Source: Planctomycetota bacterium
GTDB lineage: Bacteria > Planctomycetota > PUPC01 > JACPCR01
DNA length: 64,000 nt
Assembly: GCA_027625095.1 (NCBI GenBank)
Contig: JAQBXN010000006.1
Coordinates: 62,001-126,000, forward strand
Direction of reading: 5' to 3'
In this document: positions 8,567 to 18,761 of the stretch, one piece after another
Layout: every line of letters starts with the position of its first letter
Numbering within the stretch: position 1 is the first letter of the stretch
Translations under genes and position numbers: made by a program
The notes under the pieces: model-generated
The model's input: the letters and a program-made list of their open reading frames with translations, nothing else
Told to the model about the DNA's origin: nothing
The model's database searches: none

Positions 8567-9598
8567 CTATTTCCCTTCCGGTGGAATTGCGAGATTCACG
8601 GTGGCCACGCCTGATACCGCTCGGCCCTGCCACAGGCTGACACCGTTCACCGAACCTTTGCGCTTTGAAGAATACTCGATCTGCATTTCCAGTTTTCCTG
8701 GAGCAGCTTCACGTGAGTAGGCCTGACCATACTGATCGACACCATACGGCGCGATAAACACGATGTCGCCCGGCTGGACAACTGTTGCATTTTTTTCGGT
8801 AAATCCTGCGTATTTTGCTGTGGCCAGAAAGTTCCACATATCGAGCAGCTCGTCCTGCTCTCCCTGCTTAAGTTTCAAATCCATGAAACGATCAACTGGA
8901 TAGTGATTAATGGCTACTGGCTCGCTGGAGGTATTGCGCAAAGCGTAAACAATTTGGGTGTAAGCGTTCCAGAAAAAGGGGCCGTTGTTCCCTTTGCGGC
9001 TCTTCATCAGCGTGATGTCCTTTTCCGCAGGAATCACGGCTAGTTGAATCCCGTTCGATACCTCACCCCACGGCCAATTATCGAGGTTGCAGAGCTTCTC
9101 ATACTCCTCGACGCGACCGGTAGGGCTGCTGCTGAAAGGCACAAAATTCTTCGGGTACGCTGGCAGGTAATATCCCCTGCCGGTCTGTTCGGTTTGGAGG
9201 AGCAGGAGGTATTTCTGTCCCTTCGAGAGGTTCGGGTACGATGGCCCATCGGATACGAACAGCAAAGGCCCACCTGAATTCTGAGGCTTCCTGGCCAACG
9301 AGATAATCGAGATTGTGCTGCCCACGGTTTCTTTACCTCCAGGATTTCGCAGCACTTTTTCAATCTTGAAGCTCGTCTCATGAAAGTACGCCTTCATGGG
9401 CTGCTTCATCGTTGCAATTTTGACTTGGTCATCGCCTTTCTTGCCATCCTTGGTCACGCTGCCGATGACGATCAGGTCACTCTGGCCGATGAGGATTGGC
9501 AGGGCCATGTCGACCATACAGGCAGAGGCATTGGAATTCAGGAATCCGAGCACCGCCAGAATTGCAATGGGGAATGTAAGAGAGTATTGGAGTTTCAT
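8567..9598 (-). CDS. Secreted protein of unknown function
   Basis: A 343-residue protein with a clear signal peptide (cleavage likely near NASA, about residue 26). I recognise no family. The mature part has several short strand-rich stretches, such as LIVIGSVTKDG near the N-terminus and KYLLLLQTEQTGRGYYLP, and ends in a probable beta-sandwich, suggesting an extracytoplasmic binding or structural role. It is divergent from the large WD40/cytochrome gene across a 184-base interval and precedes the propeller protein, probably in one operon. Confidence 0.75.
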   Translation of the reverse strand: MKLQYSLTFPIAILAVLGFLNSNASACMVDMALPILIGQSDLIVIGSVTKDGKKGDDQVKIATMKQPMKAYFHETSFKIEKVLRNPGGKETVGSTISIISLARKPQNSGGPLLFVSDGPSYPNLSKGQKYLLLLQTEQTGRGYYLPAYPKNFVPFSSSPTGRVEEYEKLCNLDNWPWGEVSNGIQLAVIPAEKDITLMKSRKGNNGPFFWNAYTQIVYALRNTSSEPVAINHYPVDRFMDLKLKQGEQDELLDMWNFLATAKYAGFTEKNATVVQPGDIVFIAPYGVDQYGQAYSREAAPGKLEMQIEYSSKRKGSVNGVSLWQGRAVSGVATVNLAIPPEGK

Positions 9599-9782
9599 GT
9601 GTCTTTAGGCTCTAGGAATTCGGAACCACGGGGCAGCTTGGAAGTGTGCGGGCAGTGAATTTATAGCAGGCATCAAAAATTTGGAAATCACGGCCTGAAC
9701 TCGCACCTGCGAAAAAATACAGATTTGGCAACATATCCTCTACACTCCAATCCTCCCATACTCCCATACTCATCCTCTGCAA

Positions 9783-12700
9783 ATGCTCAGCACACTTATC
9801 CTGAGCGTCTTCAGCCTCCTTATCGCCGAAGACGCGACAACAGCCAGACCGGTCAGCTATTACAAAGACATTCGCCCTATCTTCCAGCGCGAATGTCACG
9901 GATGTCACCAGCCTGCTAAGGCCAAGGGTGAATACGTCATGACGTCCTTCGACAAGCTTCTAGCCGGCGGTGAAGAGGGCAAGGCGGTCATCCCGGGCGA
10001 CGCGGCCAAGAGCTATCTCGTCGTGCGTATTTTGCCCAAGGATGGCAAGGCAGAAATGCCCAAGGGGAAGAAGCCACTGGCCGATACTGAAATTGCACTC
10101 ATCAAGAAATGGATCGGGGACGGAGCAAAGGATGACACGCCTGACAACGCAAAACAGCGCTATGACATGGAGCATCCGCCGATCTACACCTTGCCACCCG
10201 TCATCACATCCATCGATTACTCCCCGGATGGGCAACTACTCGCCATTGCCGGGTTCCATGAAGTGCTTCTCCACAAGGCGGATGGCAGCGCGCCGGTGGC
10301 CAGACTGGTTGGGCTGTCGGAGCGCATCGAGTCGGTGAAGTTTTCACCGGACGGAAAATCTCTCGCCGTCACCGGCGGCCTGCCATGTCGCATGGGTGAG
10401 GTGCAGGTTTGGGATGTTGAAAAGACGAAACTCAAGCTTTCACGGCCGATCACATACGACACGGTCTATGGGGCAAGTTGGTCGCCTGATGGAAAGCTCA
10501 TCGCCTTCGGATGCGCTGACACCACCCTACGCGCCATTGAGGCTGAGACAGGCAAGGAGGTCTTGTTTCAGGGGGCGCACGATGACTGGGTGCTCGATAC
10601 AGTTTTTTCCGTTAAGGGTGATCAAGTGGTTTCTGTCGGACGCGACCGTTCTACCAAGCTCACGGATGTCGTGACCCAGCGCTTTATAGATAATCTGACA
10701 TCTATCACTCCAGGTGCGTTGAAAGGCGGGCTTCAATCAGTCGCCCGGCATCCGGAACGCGATCAAGTATTGGTCGGCGGGGCGGACGGCACCCCACAGG
10801 TTTATCGCATGCTTCGCGAGACCAAGCGGGTTATTGGGGACAACGCGAATCTCATCAAGCGATTTCCGCCAATGAAAGGCCGCATCTTCAGTGTCGATTA
10901 CAGCCCGGACGGGAAAAGTATCGCCTGTGTCAGCAGCCATAACGGCCGCGGCTACCTCCATATCTATTCGAGTGACTTCGATGGCCAGCTCACCGATGAG
11001 CTGAAGAAGATTCTCAATAAGGTAGTCGATCAGCGGAACGCAAAAGAAAAGGAGGTGATAACGAAATACCAGGAAGACGGCGTCAAGCTCCTGACCTCCG
11101 CCGAGATTGAAGGGGGCCTCTACGAAGTGGTGTTCCATCCAAACGGAAAAGAAATCGCCGTCGCTGGAGCGGACGGGCAGATCAGACTGATAAATCCGGC
11201 GGACTGCAATGTCATCAAATCGTTCATGCCGGTGACGCTCAGCAAACCTGAAGTGCAACCCCTGTTGACAGGAAAAAGTGACCAGAAAGGCGCCTACGAA
11301 ATCACCCGGGAAGGACTGGATATACCGCAGACGATCACTGCTCTGGAAGTGTTACCCGGGCAGATTCAGCTCAACAGCAAATATGATTACGTTCAGACTG
11401 TTGTGCTGGCAAAACTGCCCACCGGGGACACCATCGATGTCACCAGGCACGCGGTTTGGAATGTGACCGGGAATCTGGTCGATGTCTCGTCACGAGGGAT
11501 TGTGAACGGGCTCAAGAACGGCAAGGGGTCTGCCGAAGTCAAATTCGCCGATAAGGCTGTAGCCCTGCCGGTGACGGTAACGCTCGATGCCGAGTACACG
11601 ATTGATTACGTTCGCGACGTAATGCCGGTTATCTCAAGCCTGGGCTGCAACGCTGGCACCTGTCACGGCGCCAAGGAGGGGAAGAATGGATTCAAACTCT
11701 CACTGCGTGGTTACGACCCACTCTACGATGTTCGTGCCTTTACAGACGACCATGCGTCACGCCGCGTGAACGTGGCGTCTCCGGACGACAGCCTCATGCT
11801 GATGAAGGCGACCGGAAGTGTCCCTCACGAAGGCGGCCAACTATTCCAGCCCGGCGAAAAATATTACGAGACCATCCGACAGTGGATTCTCAATGGTGCG
11901 AAGCTCGATCTCAAAACGGCCCGCGTCACCAGTATCGAGATTGCACCCAAGAATCCTATCGTTCAAAAACTTGGCTCGAAACAGCAGATGCGTGTGGTGG
12001 CTACCTACGCGGATGGCCTGAAAAGGGACGTGACCCGGGAAGCATTCATCAGCAGTGGTAATGCTGATGTAGCCACGGCAGAAGAAAAGGGTGGTCTGAT
12101 TACCACGCTTCGCCGCGGCGAAGCCCCCATCCTTGCCCGTTTCGAGGGGGCATATATCGCAACCATCCTCACTGTAATGGGAGATCGCAGTGGATTCGTC
12201 TGGGTGCAGCCACCTGCAAATAACAAAATCGATCAACTGGCGGCAGCAAAGTGGAACCGCATGAAAATCCTGCCGTCGGGGCTTTGTAGCGATGGCGAAT
12301 TCATTCGACGTGTTTATCTCGACCTGATCGGCCTGCCGCCATCAGCCGCAGAGGTGGAATCGTTTACGAATGATCACCGCGACCAGCAACTCAAGCGTGA
12401 CGAGCTCATCGACTTCCTCGTCGGCAGCAAGGAGTACGTTGAACTCTGGACGAACAAATGGGCCGACTTGCTCCAGGTAAACAGAAAATTCCTCGGCACA
12501 GAAGGATCGGGGCCGTTCCGAATGTGGATTAGAAATGAGATCGAAAAGAATACTCCTTATCACGAGTTCGTGACGAAGATTATTAATGCAGATGGCTCCA
12601 ACAAAGAGAACCCGCCCGCCTCTTATTACAAGGTGCTTCGCGACCCCGCCGAGATCATGGAAAACACCACGCACCTGTTCCTGGGCACCAGATTTAATTG

Positions 12701-14846
12701 CAATAAGTGCCACGACCATCCATTCGAGCGCTGGACGCAGGATCAGTACTACCAGACCGCCGCCTATTTCGCGCGGGTCGGGCTGAAGAAAGATCCGAAT
12801 GGAGGAGACAAACAGCTTGGTCGTACCGCTGTCGAGGCTGGCAAGCCGCTCTTCGAGATCGTCTATGAAATGGATCAGGGCGATATTAAGCATGATCGAA
12901 CCGGAGAGGTAACTTCTCCTCACTTCCCGTTCGCCGCAAAGTATGAGGAGAGTAAGGACGCTTCTCGCCGCCAGCAGTTCACAGCCTGGCTGACCTCTCC
13001 AGACAACCCTTATTTTTCACGCAGTTATGTGAACCGAATCTGGGGCTACCTCACCGGAGTGGGAATTATCGAGCCGCTTGATGATATCCGTGCCGGTAAT
13101 CCGGCAACGAATCCGGAATTGCTCGGCTGGTTGACCGAACAGTTCGTCAGCCACAATTTCGATACGCAGTACTTAATTCGCACGATCTGCAAATCCCGCG
13201 TTTATCAGCTTTCCATAAAGACTGATAAATGGAATCAGGATGATCGAATCAACTACTCGCATGCCATCGCCCGACGTCTGCCGGCAGAAGTGCTCTACGA
13301 CACGGTTTATAAGAGTCTCGGCGCCCAGTCTCAATTTCCTGGCGTCCCAGCCGGCACACGAGCGGCCGCTCTGCCAGACGTTGGCGTGCAGCTTCCCGAT
13401 GGTTTTCTCGGCAATCTTGGGCGCCCCCCCCGTGAGAGCGCGTGCGAATGCGAGCGCGTCAACTCCCTGCAGCTTGGCCCCGTCATGGCCTTGGTCAGCG
13501 GCCCTACCATCGATAAAGCCCTCACCGCTCCAAACAATATCCTCGCCCAATTAACAAAGGCTGAATCGGACGACAAAAAACTCATCCAAGCTTTGTTCAT
13601 GAGCATTCTTAACCGCGAGGCCACGGACGCTGAAATCAAAGCAGGCCTGGAAACCATCGGCGCAATCGAATTGGATGCCAGTACACTCGCCGTCGCACTC
13701 GCCGCATATGAAAAGGAACTGAAGCCAATCTGGGATGAACGCGAAAAGGCCCGAAGCGAAAGCATCGTTAAGGCGAATACTGAGCTTGACACCTACGAAA
13801 AAGAAATCGCTCCCCGCGAAGCAGAACTGGAAAAAGAACATCAGGAAAAAATCGTGAAGGCTGAAGCCGCACTAACCAGTTTCGAGCCGAAGCTGATTGA
13901 AAACCTCAAGGCATGGGAAGCCAGGCAGTCGGGTGGTACCGCATGGGAGATACTCGATCTTCAGAAACTCAGTTCTTCGAACGGCGCCAAAATGGAGAAG
14001 CAGGACGATCAATCGATCTTTGTTTCAGGCAAGGAGGGCAAAACGGTTTACACCTTCACCGCCGAAATCCAGTCGAAAGGCATCACCGGCGTCCGCCTCG
14101 AACTGCTCACCGACAAACGATTGCCCAAGAACGGCCCGGGCCGCGCGACCCAAAATGGCAATTATGTGCTCACCGAGTTTGAGGTGAAGGGCGCGCCCAA
14201 AGACAAGCCCAATGAACTGAAGAACATTGAACTCACCAATGCCAATGCCAATTTCAGCCAGGACGGCTACGACGTAAAGACGGCGATCGATGGTCAGGTC
14301 AAAGATAGCGCTAACGGTTGGGCAACAAGTCCTAAAACGGGGGAAATTCGAATCGCTACTTTTGAAACCAAACAAGATTTCGGCAGCGAAGCCGGCTCTA
14401 TCCTTTCGTTCTCGATGAATCAACAATATTTGGATGGAAAGCACACCATCGGCAGATTTCGTGTATCCATCACCGATTCAGCGAAGCCCTTTAAAGAGGG
14501 CATCCCGAAAAATGTCGCCGACATCCTTCAGGTCGCAGTCGACAAACGCGACGACAAACAGAAGGCCGATCTTCTGATGTACTTCAAGACCATCGATCCT
14601 GAGCAGGAAAAGCTAGCCAAAGCCCTGGAGGAAGCCCGTAAACCAAGGCCCGTCGATCCCAAGTTGAAGATGCTGCAGGAAAAGCTCGCAAGCGTCAGTA
14701 TCCCGCTTCCTGAAGATCCCAAGCTGAAACAATTGAAGGGAGAGGTAGACTTAAGCAAACAGCAACTGACCAATAAACGTTTGATTGCCGCTCAAGATAT
14801 CGCCTGGGCTTTGATTAATAATCCGGCATTTCTGTTTAATCATTAG
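9783..14846 (+). CDS. Giant secreted cytochrome c / WD40 / DUF1549-DUF1553 protein
   Basis: A 1687-residue multidomain protein typical of the PVC group. In order it has a short signal peptide, a Planctomycete-type cytochrome c domain with heme motif CHGCH (38-42), WD40 repeats (about 140-480), a segment with CNAGTCHGAKEGKNGFKLSLRG (about 620-640), a bacterial Ig-like region (about 730-800), DUF1549 with a second canonical motif CNKCH, DUF1553, a Glu/Lys-rich coiled coil (about 1300-1370), a galactose-binding-like region and a C-terminal helix ending PAFLFNH. It is followed by its usual partner, a DUF1501 protein. The exact role is unknown; these pairs are proposed to act in the periplasm on polysaccharides or in electron transfer. 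Start chosen for the signal peptide; no strong ribosome binding site. Confidence 0.9.
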   Translation: MLSTLILSVFSLLIAEDATTARPVSYYKDIRPIFQRECHGCHQPAKAKGEYVMTSFDKLLAGGEEGKAVIPGDAAKSYLVVRILPKDGKAEMPKGKKPLADTEIALIKKWIGDGAKDDTPDNAKQRYDMEHPPIYTLPPVITSIDYSPDGQLLAIAGFHEVLLHKADGSAPVARLVGLSERIESVKFSPDGKSLAVTGGLPCRMGEVQVWDVEKTKLKLSRPITYDTVYGASWSPDGKLIAFGCADTTLRAIEAETGKEVLFQGAHDDWVLDTVFSVKGDQVVSVGRDRSTKLTDVVTQRFIDNLTSITPGALKGGLQSVARHPERDQVLVGGADGTPQVYRMLRETKRVIGDNANLIKRFPPMKGRIFSVDYSPDGKSIACVSSHNGRGYLHIYSSDFDGQLTDELKKILNKVVDQRNAKEKEVITKYQEDGVKLLTSAEIEGGLYEVVFHPNGKEIAVAGADGQIRLINPADCNVIKSFMPVTLSKPEVQPLLTGKSDQKGAYEITREGLDIPQTITALEVLPGQIQLNSKYDYVQTVVLAKLPTGDTIDVTRHAVWNVTGNLVDVSSRGIVNGLKNGKGSAEVKFADKAVALPVTVTLDAEYTIDYVRDVMPVISSLGCNAGTCHGAKEGKNGFKLSLRGYDPLYDVRAFTDDHASRRVNVASPDDSLMLMKATGSVPHEGGQLFQPGEKYYETIRQWILNGAKLDLKTARVTSIEIAPKNPIVQKLGSKQQMRVVATYADGLKRDVTREAFISSGNADVATAEEKGGLITTLRRGEAPILARFEGAYIATILTVMGDRSGFVWVQPPANNKIDQLAAAKWNRMKILPSGLCSDGEFIRRVYLDLIGLPPSAAEVESFTNDHRDQQLKRDELIDFLVGSKEYVELWTNKWADLLQVNRKFLGTEGSGPFRMWIRNEIEKNTPYHEFVTKIINADGSNKENPPASYYKVLRDPAEIMENTTHLFLGTRFNCNKCHDHPFERWTQDQYYQTAAYFARVGLKKDPNGGDKQLGRTAVEAGKPLFEIVYEMDQGDIKHDRTGEVTSPHFPFAAKYEESKDASRRQQFTAWLTSPDNPYFSRSYVNRIWGYLTGVGIIEPLDDIRAGNPATNPELLGWLTEQFVSHNFDTQYLIRTICKSRVYQLSIKTDKWNQDDRINYSHAIARRLPAEVLYDTVYKSLGAQSQFPGVPAGTRAAALPDVGVQLPDGFLGNLGRPPRESACECERVNSLQLGPVMALVSGPTIDKALTAPNNILAQLTKAESDDKKLIQALFMSILNREATDAEIKAGLETIGAIELDASTLAVALAAYEKELKPIWDEREKARSESIVKANTELDTYEKEIAPREAELEKEHQEKIVKAEAALTSFEPKLIENLKAWEARQSGGTAWEILDLQKLSSSNGAKMEKQDDQSIFVSGKEGKTVYTFTAEIQSKGITGVRLELLTDKRLPKNGPGRATQNGNYVLTEFEVKGAPKDKPNELKNIELTNANANFSQDGYDVKTAIDGQVKDSANGWATSPKTGEIRIATFETKQDFGSEAGSILSFSMNQQYLDGKHTIGRFRVSITDSAKPFKEGIPKNVADILQVAVDKRDDKQKADLLMYFKTIDPEQEKLAKALEEARKPRPVDPKLKMLQEKLASVSIPLPEDPKLKQLKGEVDLSKQQLTNKRLIAAQDIAWALINNPAFLFNH

Positions 14847-15293
14847 AGTGGTTGAGACATCAAACGGGAGTTTTCAGCATCAACTTCAAGATGAGCAATC
14901 TGCTGGATCGATATCGCCCCACTGACCAGCATTGCGAGCCTGTAGAATGTGAAGCTCTCGTCGATTCCGGCGCTGCAGAATTGGCATTGCCGGTAGAGAT
15001 GGTTGAAACTTGAGCCACTGGGCACAGTCAACGTCTATACCGCCGACGGCGGGGAGCAGGAGAGTTGAGTATGCGGGATTGTCGAGCTTGAAATTCAAGG
15101 CAGAACATGCCATTTCTGTGTTATCAAAATCCCCCGGGGCTCGGAACCGCTCCTCGGAGTTGTGCCACTGGAAGAAATGGACTGGCCCATTTCACCGCTT
15201 GAGAGGAGACTTGTACCTAACCACAGATCGCCTGAAAAACCTTTGCTGCCACTATGCTGATTCCTTTTAATCAGTGACTCAAGGAGAATAAAA
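14847..15293 (+). other. Intergenic region between DUF1553 and DUF1501 genes
   Basis: About 450 bases without a convincing gene in any frame. I see no terminator or tRNA. An AAGGAG ribosome binding site for the DUF1501 gene lies at the right end. Confidence 0.5.
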
Positions 15294-16763
15294 ATGTTCA
15301 GAATTCTCGGACAACCTGGTAAAGACTTGTGCGATTCAGAACTGGGCGTCACTCGCCGCGACCTTCTTCGCATTGGCGGGCTCGGCACTGCCGGACTGAC
15401 GCTGGGCTCGATGTTTCATCTGCAGGCCGCGGCTGAAAAGTCAGAGCACGCGGGCAGCCCTGGCTGGGGCAAGGCCAAGAGTGTCATCCTGCTGTATCTC
15501 CAGGGTGGCCCCAGTCATCTGGATCTGTGGGATCCGAAGGAGAATGTCCCGGACAATGTGAAGAGTGGCTTCAGTTCCATAGCGACCAGGGTCGATGGTG
15601 TTCAGTTCACCGAACTCCTGCCGAAGCTGGCGAAGGTGAATGACAAGATGTCGTTGATCCGGTCTATGAGCTACACGCCGGTAGGTCTATTCAATCACAC
15701 GGCGGCCATCTACCAGATGATGACCGGATATACCACGGACAAGGTTTCCCCATCCGGCCAGCTTGAGCCGCCGAGCCCAAAGGATTACCCGAATTTCGGC
15801 TCCAATATCATTCGCCTCAAACCAGCGACCGAGCCGATGCTGCCGTTCGTCATGCTTCCGCGGCCCCTGCAGGAAAGCAACGTGGTCGGCAAGGCTGGCA
15901 CCGCTGGCTTCCTGGGTAAGGCATACGACCCATACACGTTGTTTCCTCCCGGCGACGATATGGACATGAGCAAGATGGACAAGATCCAGATCGATGATCT
16001 GAAACTTCGTCCTGAAGTGTTTCCGCTTCGCCTCCAGCGCCGTGCTCGGATGCGTGACTCCATCACCAAGGCCATTCCGGATATTGAGAAGGCCGTGGCT
16101 GAATACAACCTCAACGAATATTACTCACGAGCCTTGAATCTGATCATCAGCGGCCGTGCCCGGGACGCCTTCGATCTTCAGCAGGAGAGCGACGAAATCC
16201 GAGACCTCTATGGCCGCAACACCTTCGGACAGAGCTGCCTCCTCGCACGCCGGCTCATCGAAGCTGGCACAAAGGTTGTGGAAGTGGTCTGGCCCAAGGT
16301 TGCCAACTCCGACAATCATTCCTGGGACGTCCACAGTGGGCTTCCGAAGCGCATGAAAGACCAATCCGCGCCGATGTTGGATGCTGGCCTGTCAGGTCTT
16401 CTGGCCGATCTGGATCAGCGCGGTCTGTTGGATGAAACGCTCGTCATCGCTGTTGGCGAATTTGGTCGTAGCCCGCAGAAAGGTGTCAGCACCTCAGGCA
16501 ACAACAACGATGCCCAAGGGCGAGACCACTGGCCTTATTGCTACACCGCATGCCTTGCCGGTGCAGGCATCAAACGGGGTTTTGTGTATGGCAAGTCCGA
16601 TGAGACAGGGTCCGGCCCGCTGGAAAATCCAGTTCATCCCAAGGAATTGCTGGCTACGATTTATCATTCCTTCGGCATTGATCCGGAAACGCTGGTATAC
16701 AATCACCTGAATCAGCCCCGAGAATTGGTCAAGGGTCAGGCCGTAAGTGCGATGTTTTCATAG
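15294..16763 (+). CDS. DUF1501 secreted protein (sulfatase-like fold)
   Basis: A 489-residue DUF1501 protein with an N-terminal twin-arginine signal ([15 protein letters not shown], Arg21-Arg22), so it is probably exported folded. The family has an alkaline-phosphatase-like fold; visible blocks are [31 protein letters not shown], the AVGEFGRSP motif and [13 protein letters not shown]. Its function is unknown, but DUF1501 genes almost always sit next to DUF1549/DUF1553 genes, as here. The ATG is preceded by AAGGAG. It is similar in layout to the protein at 59343-60701 but clearly divergent, so the two are paralogous systems and not a recent duplication. Confidence 0.93.
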   Translation: MFRILGQPGKDLCDSELGVTRRDLLRIGGLGTAGLTLGSMFHLQAAAEKSEHAGSPGWGKAKSVILLYLQGGPSHLDLWDPKENVPDNVKSGFSSIATRVDGVQFTELLPKLAKVNDKMSLIRSMSYTPVGLFNHTAAIYQMMTGYTTDKVSPSGQLEPPSPKDYPNFGSNIIRLKPATEPMLPFVMLPRPLQESNVVGKAGTAGFLGKAYDPYTLFPPGDDMDMSKMDKIQIDDLKLRPEVFPLRLQRRARMRDSITKAIPDIEKAVAEYNLNEYYSRALNLIISGRARDAFDLQQESDEIRDLYGRNTFGQSCLLARRLIEAGTKVVEVVWPKVANSDNHSWDVHSGLPKRMKDQSAPMLDAGLSGLLADLDQRGLLDETLVIAVGEFGRSPQKGVSTSGNNNDAQGRDHWPYCYTACLAGAGIKRGFVYGKSDETGSGPLENPVHPKELLATIYHSFGIDPETLVYNHLNQPRELVKGQAVSAMFS

Positions 16764-17013
16764 GCCGGGAATCCAACCGCGTATTCTCTGAAACGGTTGT
16801 TCTTTCCATGGGAGGGTGTTGCCTGGTTAGATCGGCTGCCGACACTCACCTATTACGCATTACACGGTTACAGTTGAGTTTCTTGTTTTCTTTGAAAGAT
16901 TTTGGCTTCCCCATTCGTTGTTTCCTTGAATTCGTTGGAAGCACTTCTCTTCCTTTTGGTTGCGGCCTTACGGCTGCGATATGCATTACGCAGTGTCTTC
17001 ACTTACCTTCTTA

Positions 17014-17451
17014 ATGGGCAAACACGAGGCCCAGTTTCCTACAGACCGCGTTTATTGCTGGAATCACATGTGGCGCAAATCTGAAGGCGAGCGATTCCGT
17101 TTTGGGCTGTCTGCTTATGCTGTGCGGCTGTTGCAGGACGTTTACTTCCTCGATTGGGTCTTCGCCCCGCCTGTGGCCGTCATTCGTGGCGACGAGATTG
17201 GCAGCATCGAAAGCTCAAAAGCGCTCTCCTCGCTTTTTGCGCCTATGGATGGCAATATAGTGAACATCAACGAGGATTTGCTCGAAGACCCCTCCACCAT
17301 CAACGCCGATGCCCATAATGAAGGTTGGCTGTTTGAAATGGAGGGCGAAACCGGCAAGGCTATGTCCCCAGAGAATTACCTGAAGTTTCTTGACCAGGCA
17401 TGGGATAAAGCTCAGAAGACACTCAAGAAACAGGTCTTAACAGAGGACTAA
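17014..17451 (+). CDS. GcvH-like lipoyl-carrier protein
   Basis: From the ATG at 17014 this is a 145-residue protein matching the glycine cleavage H family: FPTDRVYCWNHMW, LLQDVYFLDW, and the lipoylation site ESSKALSSLFAPMDG with Lys69. Upstream in-frame ATGs at 16960 and 16981 add a stretch with no family match, so I prefer 17014. No gcvT or gcvP is nearby. Instead a 4Fe-4S protein starts 2 bases after the stop, so this may be a stand-alone lipoyl carrier (as in the LbpA-type proteins) with an assigned partner instead of a glycine cleavage component. Partner assignment is inference. Confidence 0.85.
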   Translation: MGKHEAQFPTDRVYCWNHMWRKSEGERFRFGLSAYAVRLLQDVYFLDWVFAPPVAVIRGDEIGSIESSKALSSLFAPMDGNIVNINEDLLEDPSTINADAHNEGWLFEMEGETGKAMSPENYLKFLDQAWDKAQKTLKKQVLTED

Positions 17452-17453
17452 AC

Positions 17454-18455
17454 ATGGCAGACAAACTCACCGTCGTTCTTTCACAATCGCAGAGCAAGCA
17501 TCCGGCTCGCCGTGGGCTCGAGGAAAACATCGCTACCTATCTCTTGATGGAGAAGGACATCGAAGTCTCCGTGATACCGAATCTCTACGACATTGACGAA
17601 AAGCACACAGCCATGCTGTTCTTGCGTTCAATTGGAGGCGATATGGTCGTGCTTTCCTGGCTCTACCCCCGTGCAGCACATTGGATGCTCGACCGTTCCG
17701 AGGTTAAAGGCCACATGGGTGAGGTCCTGCTTCTAGATGAAGAGGATGAGGACGAGGTTGATGATGCCGAAGAAACAAACAACGGTATCGGCGCTGCAGA
17801 TATTCCCGATCGGCATATCTACACCGTCGACATGAGAGTCAGTGATCGGCACGAAGATTATGTAGAAGAGATTCGGCGAATTGCCAAGGAATGTAAGGGA
17901 CGCAATCAGGCGAAGAAGGTCGCTTCGCAGCTTGGATTCGTTTCCATTGATTCGGTCTTGCCTACGAACGGTGCACTTAAGGTCGGGCAGGAAGAACTCA
18001 TGGCCCCCACCCGCCGGCGCTGGTATCCGGTCATCGATTTTGGGCGTTGCACAAACTGCATGGAGTGCATCGATTTCTGCCTTTTTGGAGTCTACGGCGT
18101 CGACAGCATGGATCGCATCCTCGTCGAAAATCCGGACAACTGTAAGAAGGGTTGCCCGGCATGCAGCCGTGTATGTCCGGAGCAGGCCATCATATTTCCT
18201 GAGTACAAGAGTCCTGAAATCGCAGGGGCTAATGTCGGTGGCATCGGTGGCCTGAAGATCGATCTCACAAAACTGTTTGGAGGTGGCGATGCGATTTCTA
18301 TTGCCGCAAGTGAGCGTGATACCGAGCTGATCAGGGATGGTCGTGAAGCGGTTGGGTTGGCTGTGGGAATTCCCAGGCGACAGGAAGGTCTTGAGGCTGA
18401 GCCGAGGGATGAGCTCGATGCCCTGATGGATTCGCTCGAGGATGTGGAGATTTGA
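17454..18455 (+). CDS. 4Fe-4S ferredoxin-type protein
   Basis: A 333-residue cytosolic protein. Residues 190-250 carry two iron-sulfur motifs: Cys199, 202, 205, 209 in the CxxCxxCxxxC pattern, and Cys230, 234, 237, 241 in an atypical CxxxCxxCxxxCP pattern. The N-terminal 150 residues are of unknown function, with an acidic run (DEEDEDEVDD, 95-104), and the C-terminal tail is acidic too. It is two bases downstream of the GcvH-like gene and surely co-transcribed, so it may pass electrons to or from the lipoyl carrier. The cyclase gene follows after a repeat-bearing gap. No enzymatic domain is visible. Confidence 0.82.
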   Translation: MADKLTVVLSQSQSKHPARRGLEENIATYLLMEKDIEVSVIPNLYDIDEKHTAMLFLRSIGGDMVVLSWLYPRAAHWMLDRSEVKGHMGEVLLLDEEDEDEVDDAEETNNGIGAADIPDRHIYTVDMRVSDRHEDYVEEIRRIAKECKGRNQAKKVASQLGFVSIDSVLPTNGALKVGQEELMAPTRRRWYPVIDFGRCTNCMECIDFCLFGVYGVDSMDRILVENPDNCKKGCPACSRVCPEQAIIFPEYKSPEIAGANVGGIGGLKIDLTKLFGGGDAISIAASERDTELIRDGREAVGLAVGIPRRQEGLEAEPRDELDALMDSLEDVEI

Positions 18456-18761
18456 GTCGAATTCGCGACTTTGGAGTGCTGCGTCTTGTCGCAGCTTTGG
18501 CTTGCCAAAGCGTTATTGAGATCGAAAGCGGTGACAAGTCACCGCACGTGAAAGGAACTGCCGTGAACCTTGAGACAATTCGCAGAGCAAAGCACGCCAG
18601 GCCTTCCAGACCTTTTGAGATCAGGATGGCCGGCTGCCGGCGAATCGTTGTTAGAGAGCCTATGTCAGTGGCTATTGGTAGGTTTTGGGCGATCGTGATG
18701 AAGGATGAAGGCGGGGATGAGATTGATGGCAATCAGATAGTTTCCGTCGATATCAGTCCGT
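18456..18761 (+). other. Gap containing a hairpin repeat
   Basis: About 300 bases before the cyclase gene. The left part is the repeat at 18470-18546. The remainder shows no recognisable gene; one open frame here reads repeat sequence and is not a real gene. Confidence 0.5.
18470..18546. repeat. Dispersed REP-like hairpin repeat, copy 1
   Basis: The element holds three palindromes: GCTGCG/CGCAGC (18478-18483, 18490-18495), GCTTTGGC/GCCAAAGC (18494-18501, 18504-18511, loop TT) and GCGGTGAC/GTCACCGC (18528-18535, 18538-18545, loop AA). The leading segment TTTGGAGTGCTGCG...CTTGTCGCAGCTTT is nearly identical to the inverted copy at 32355-32389, showing that it is a dispersed family. Confidence 0.85.
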
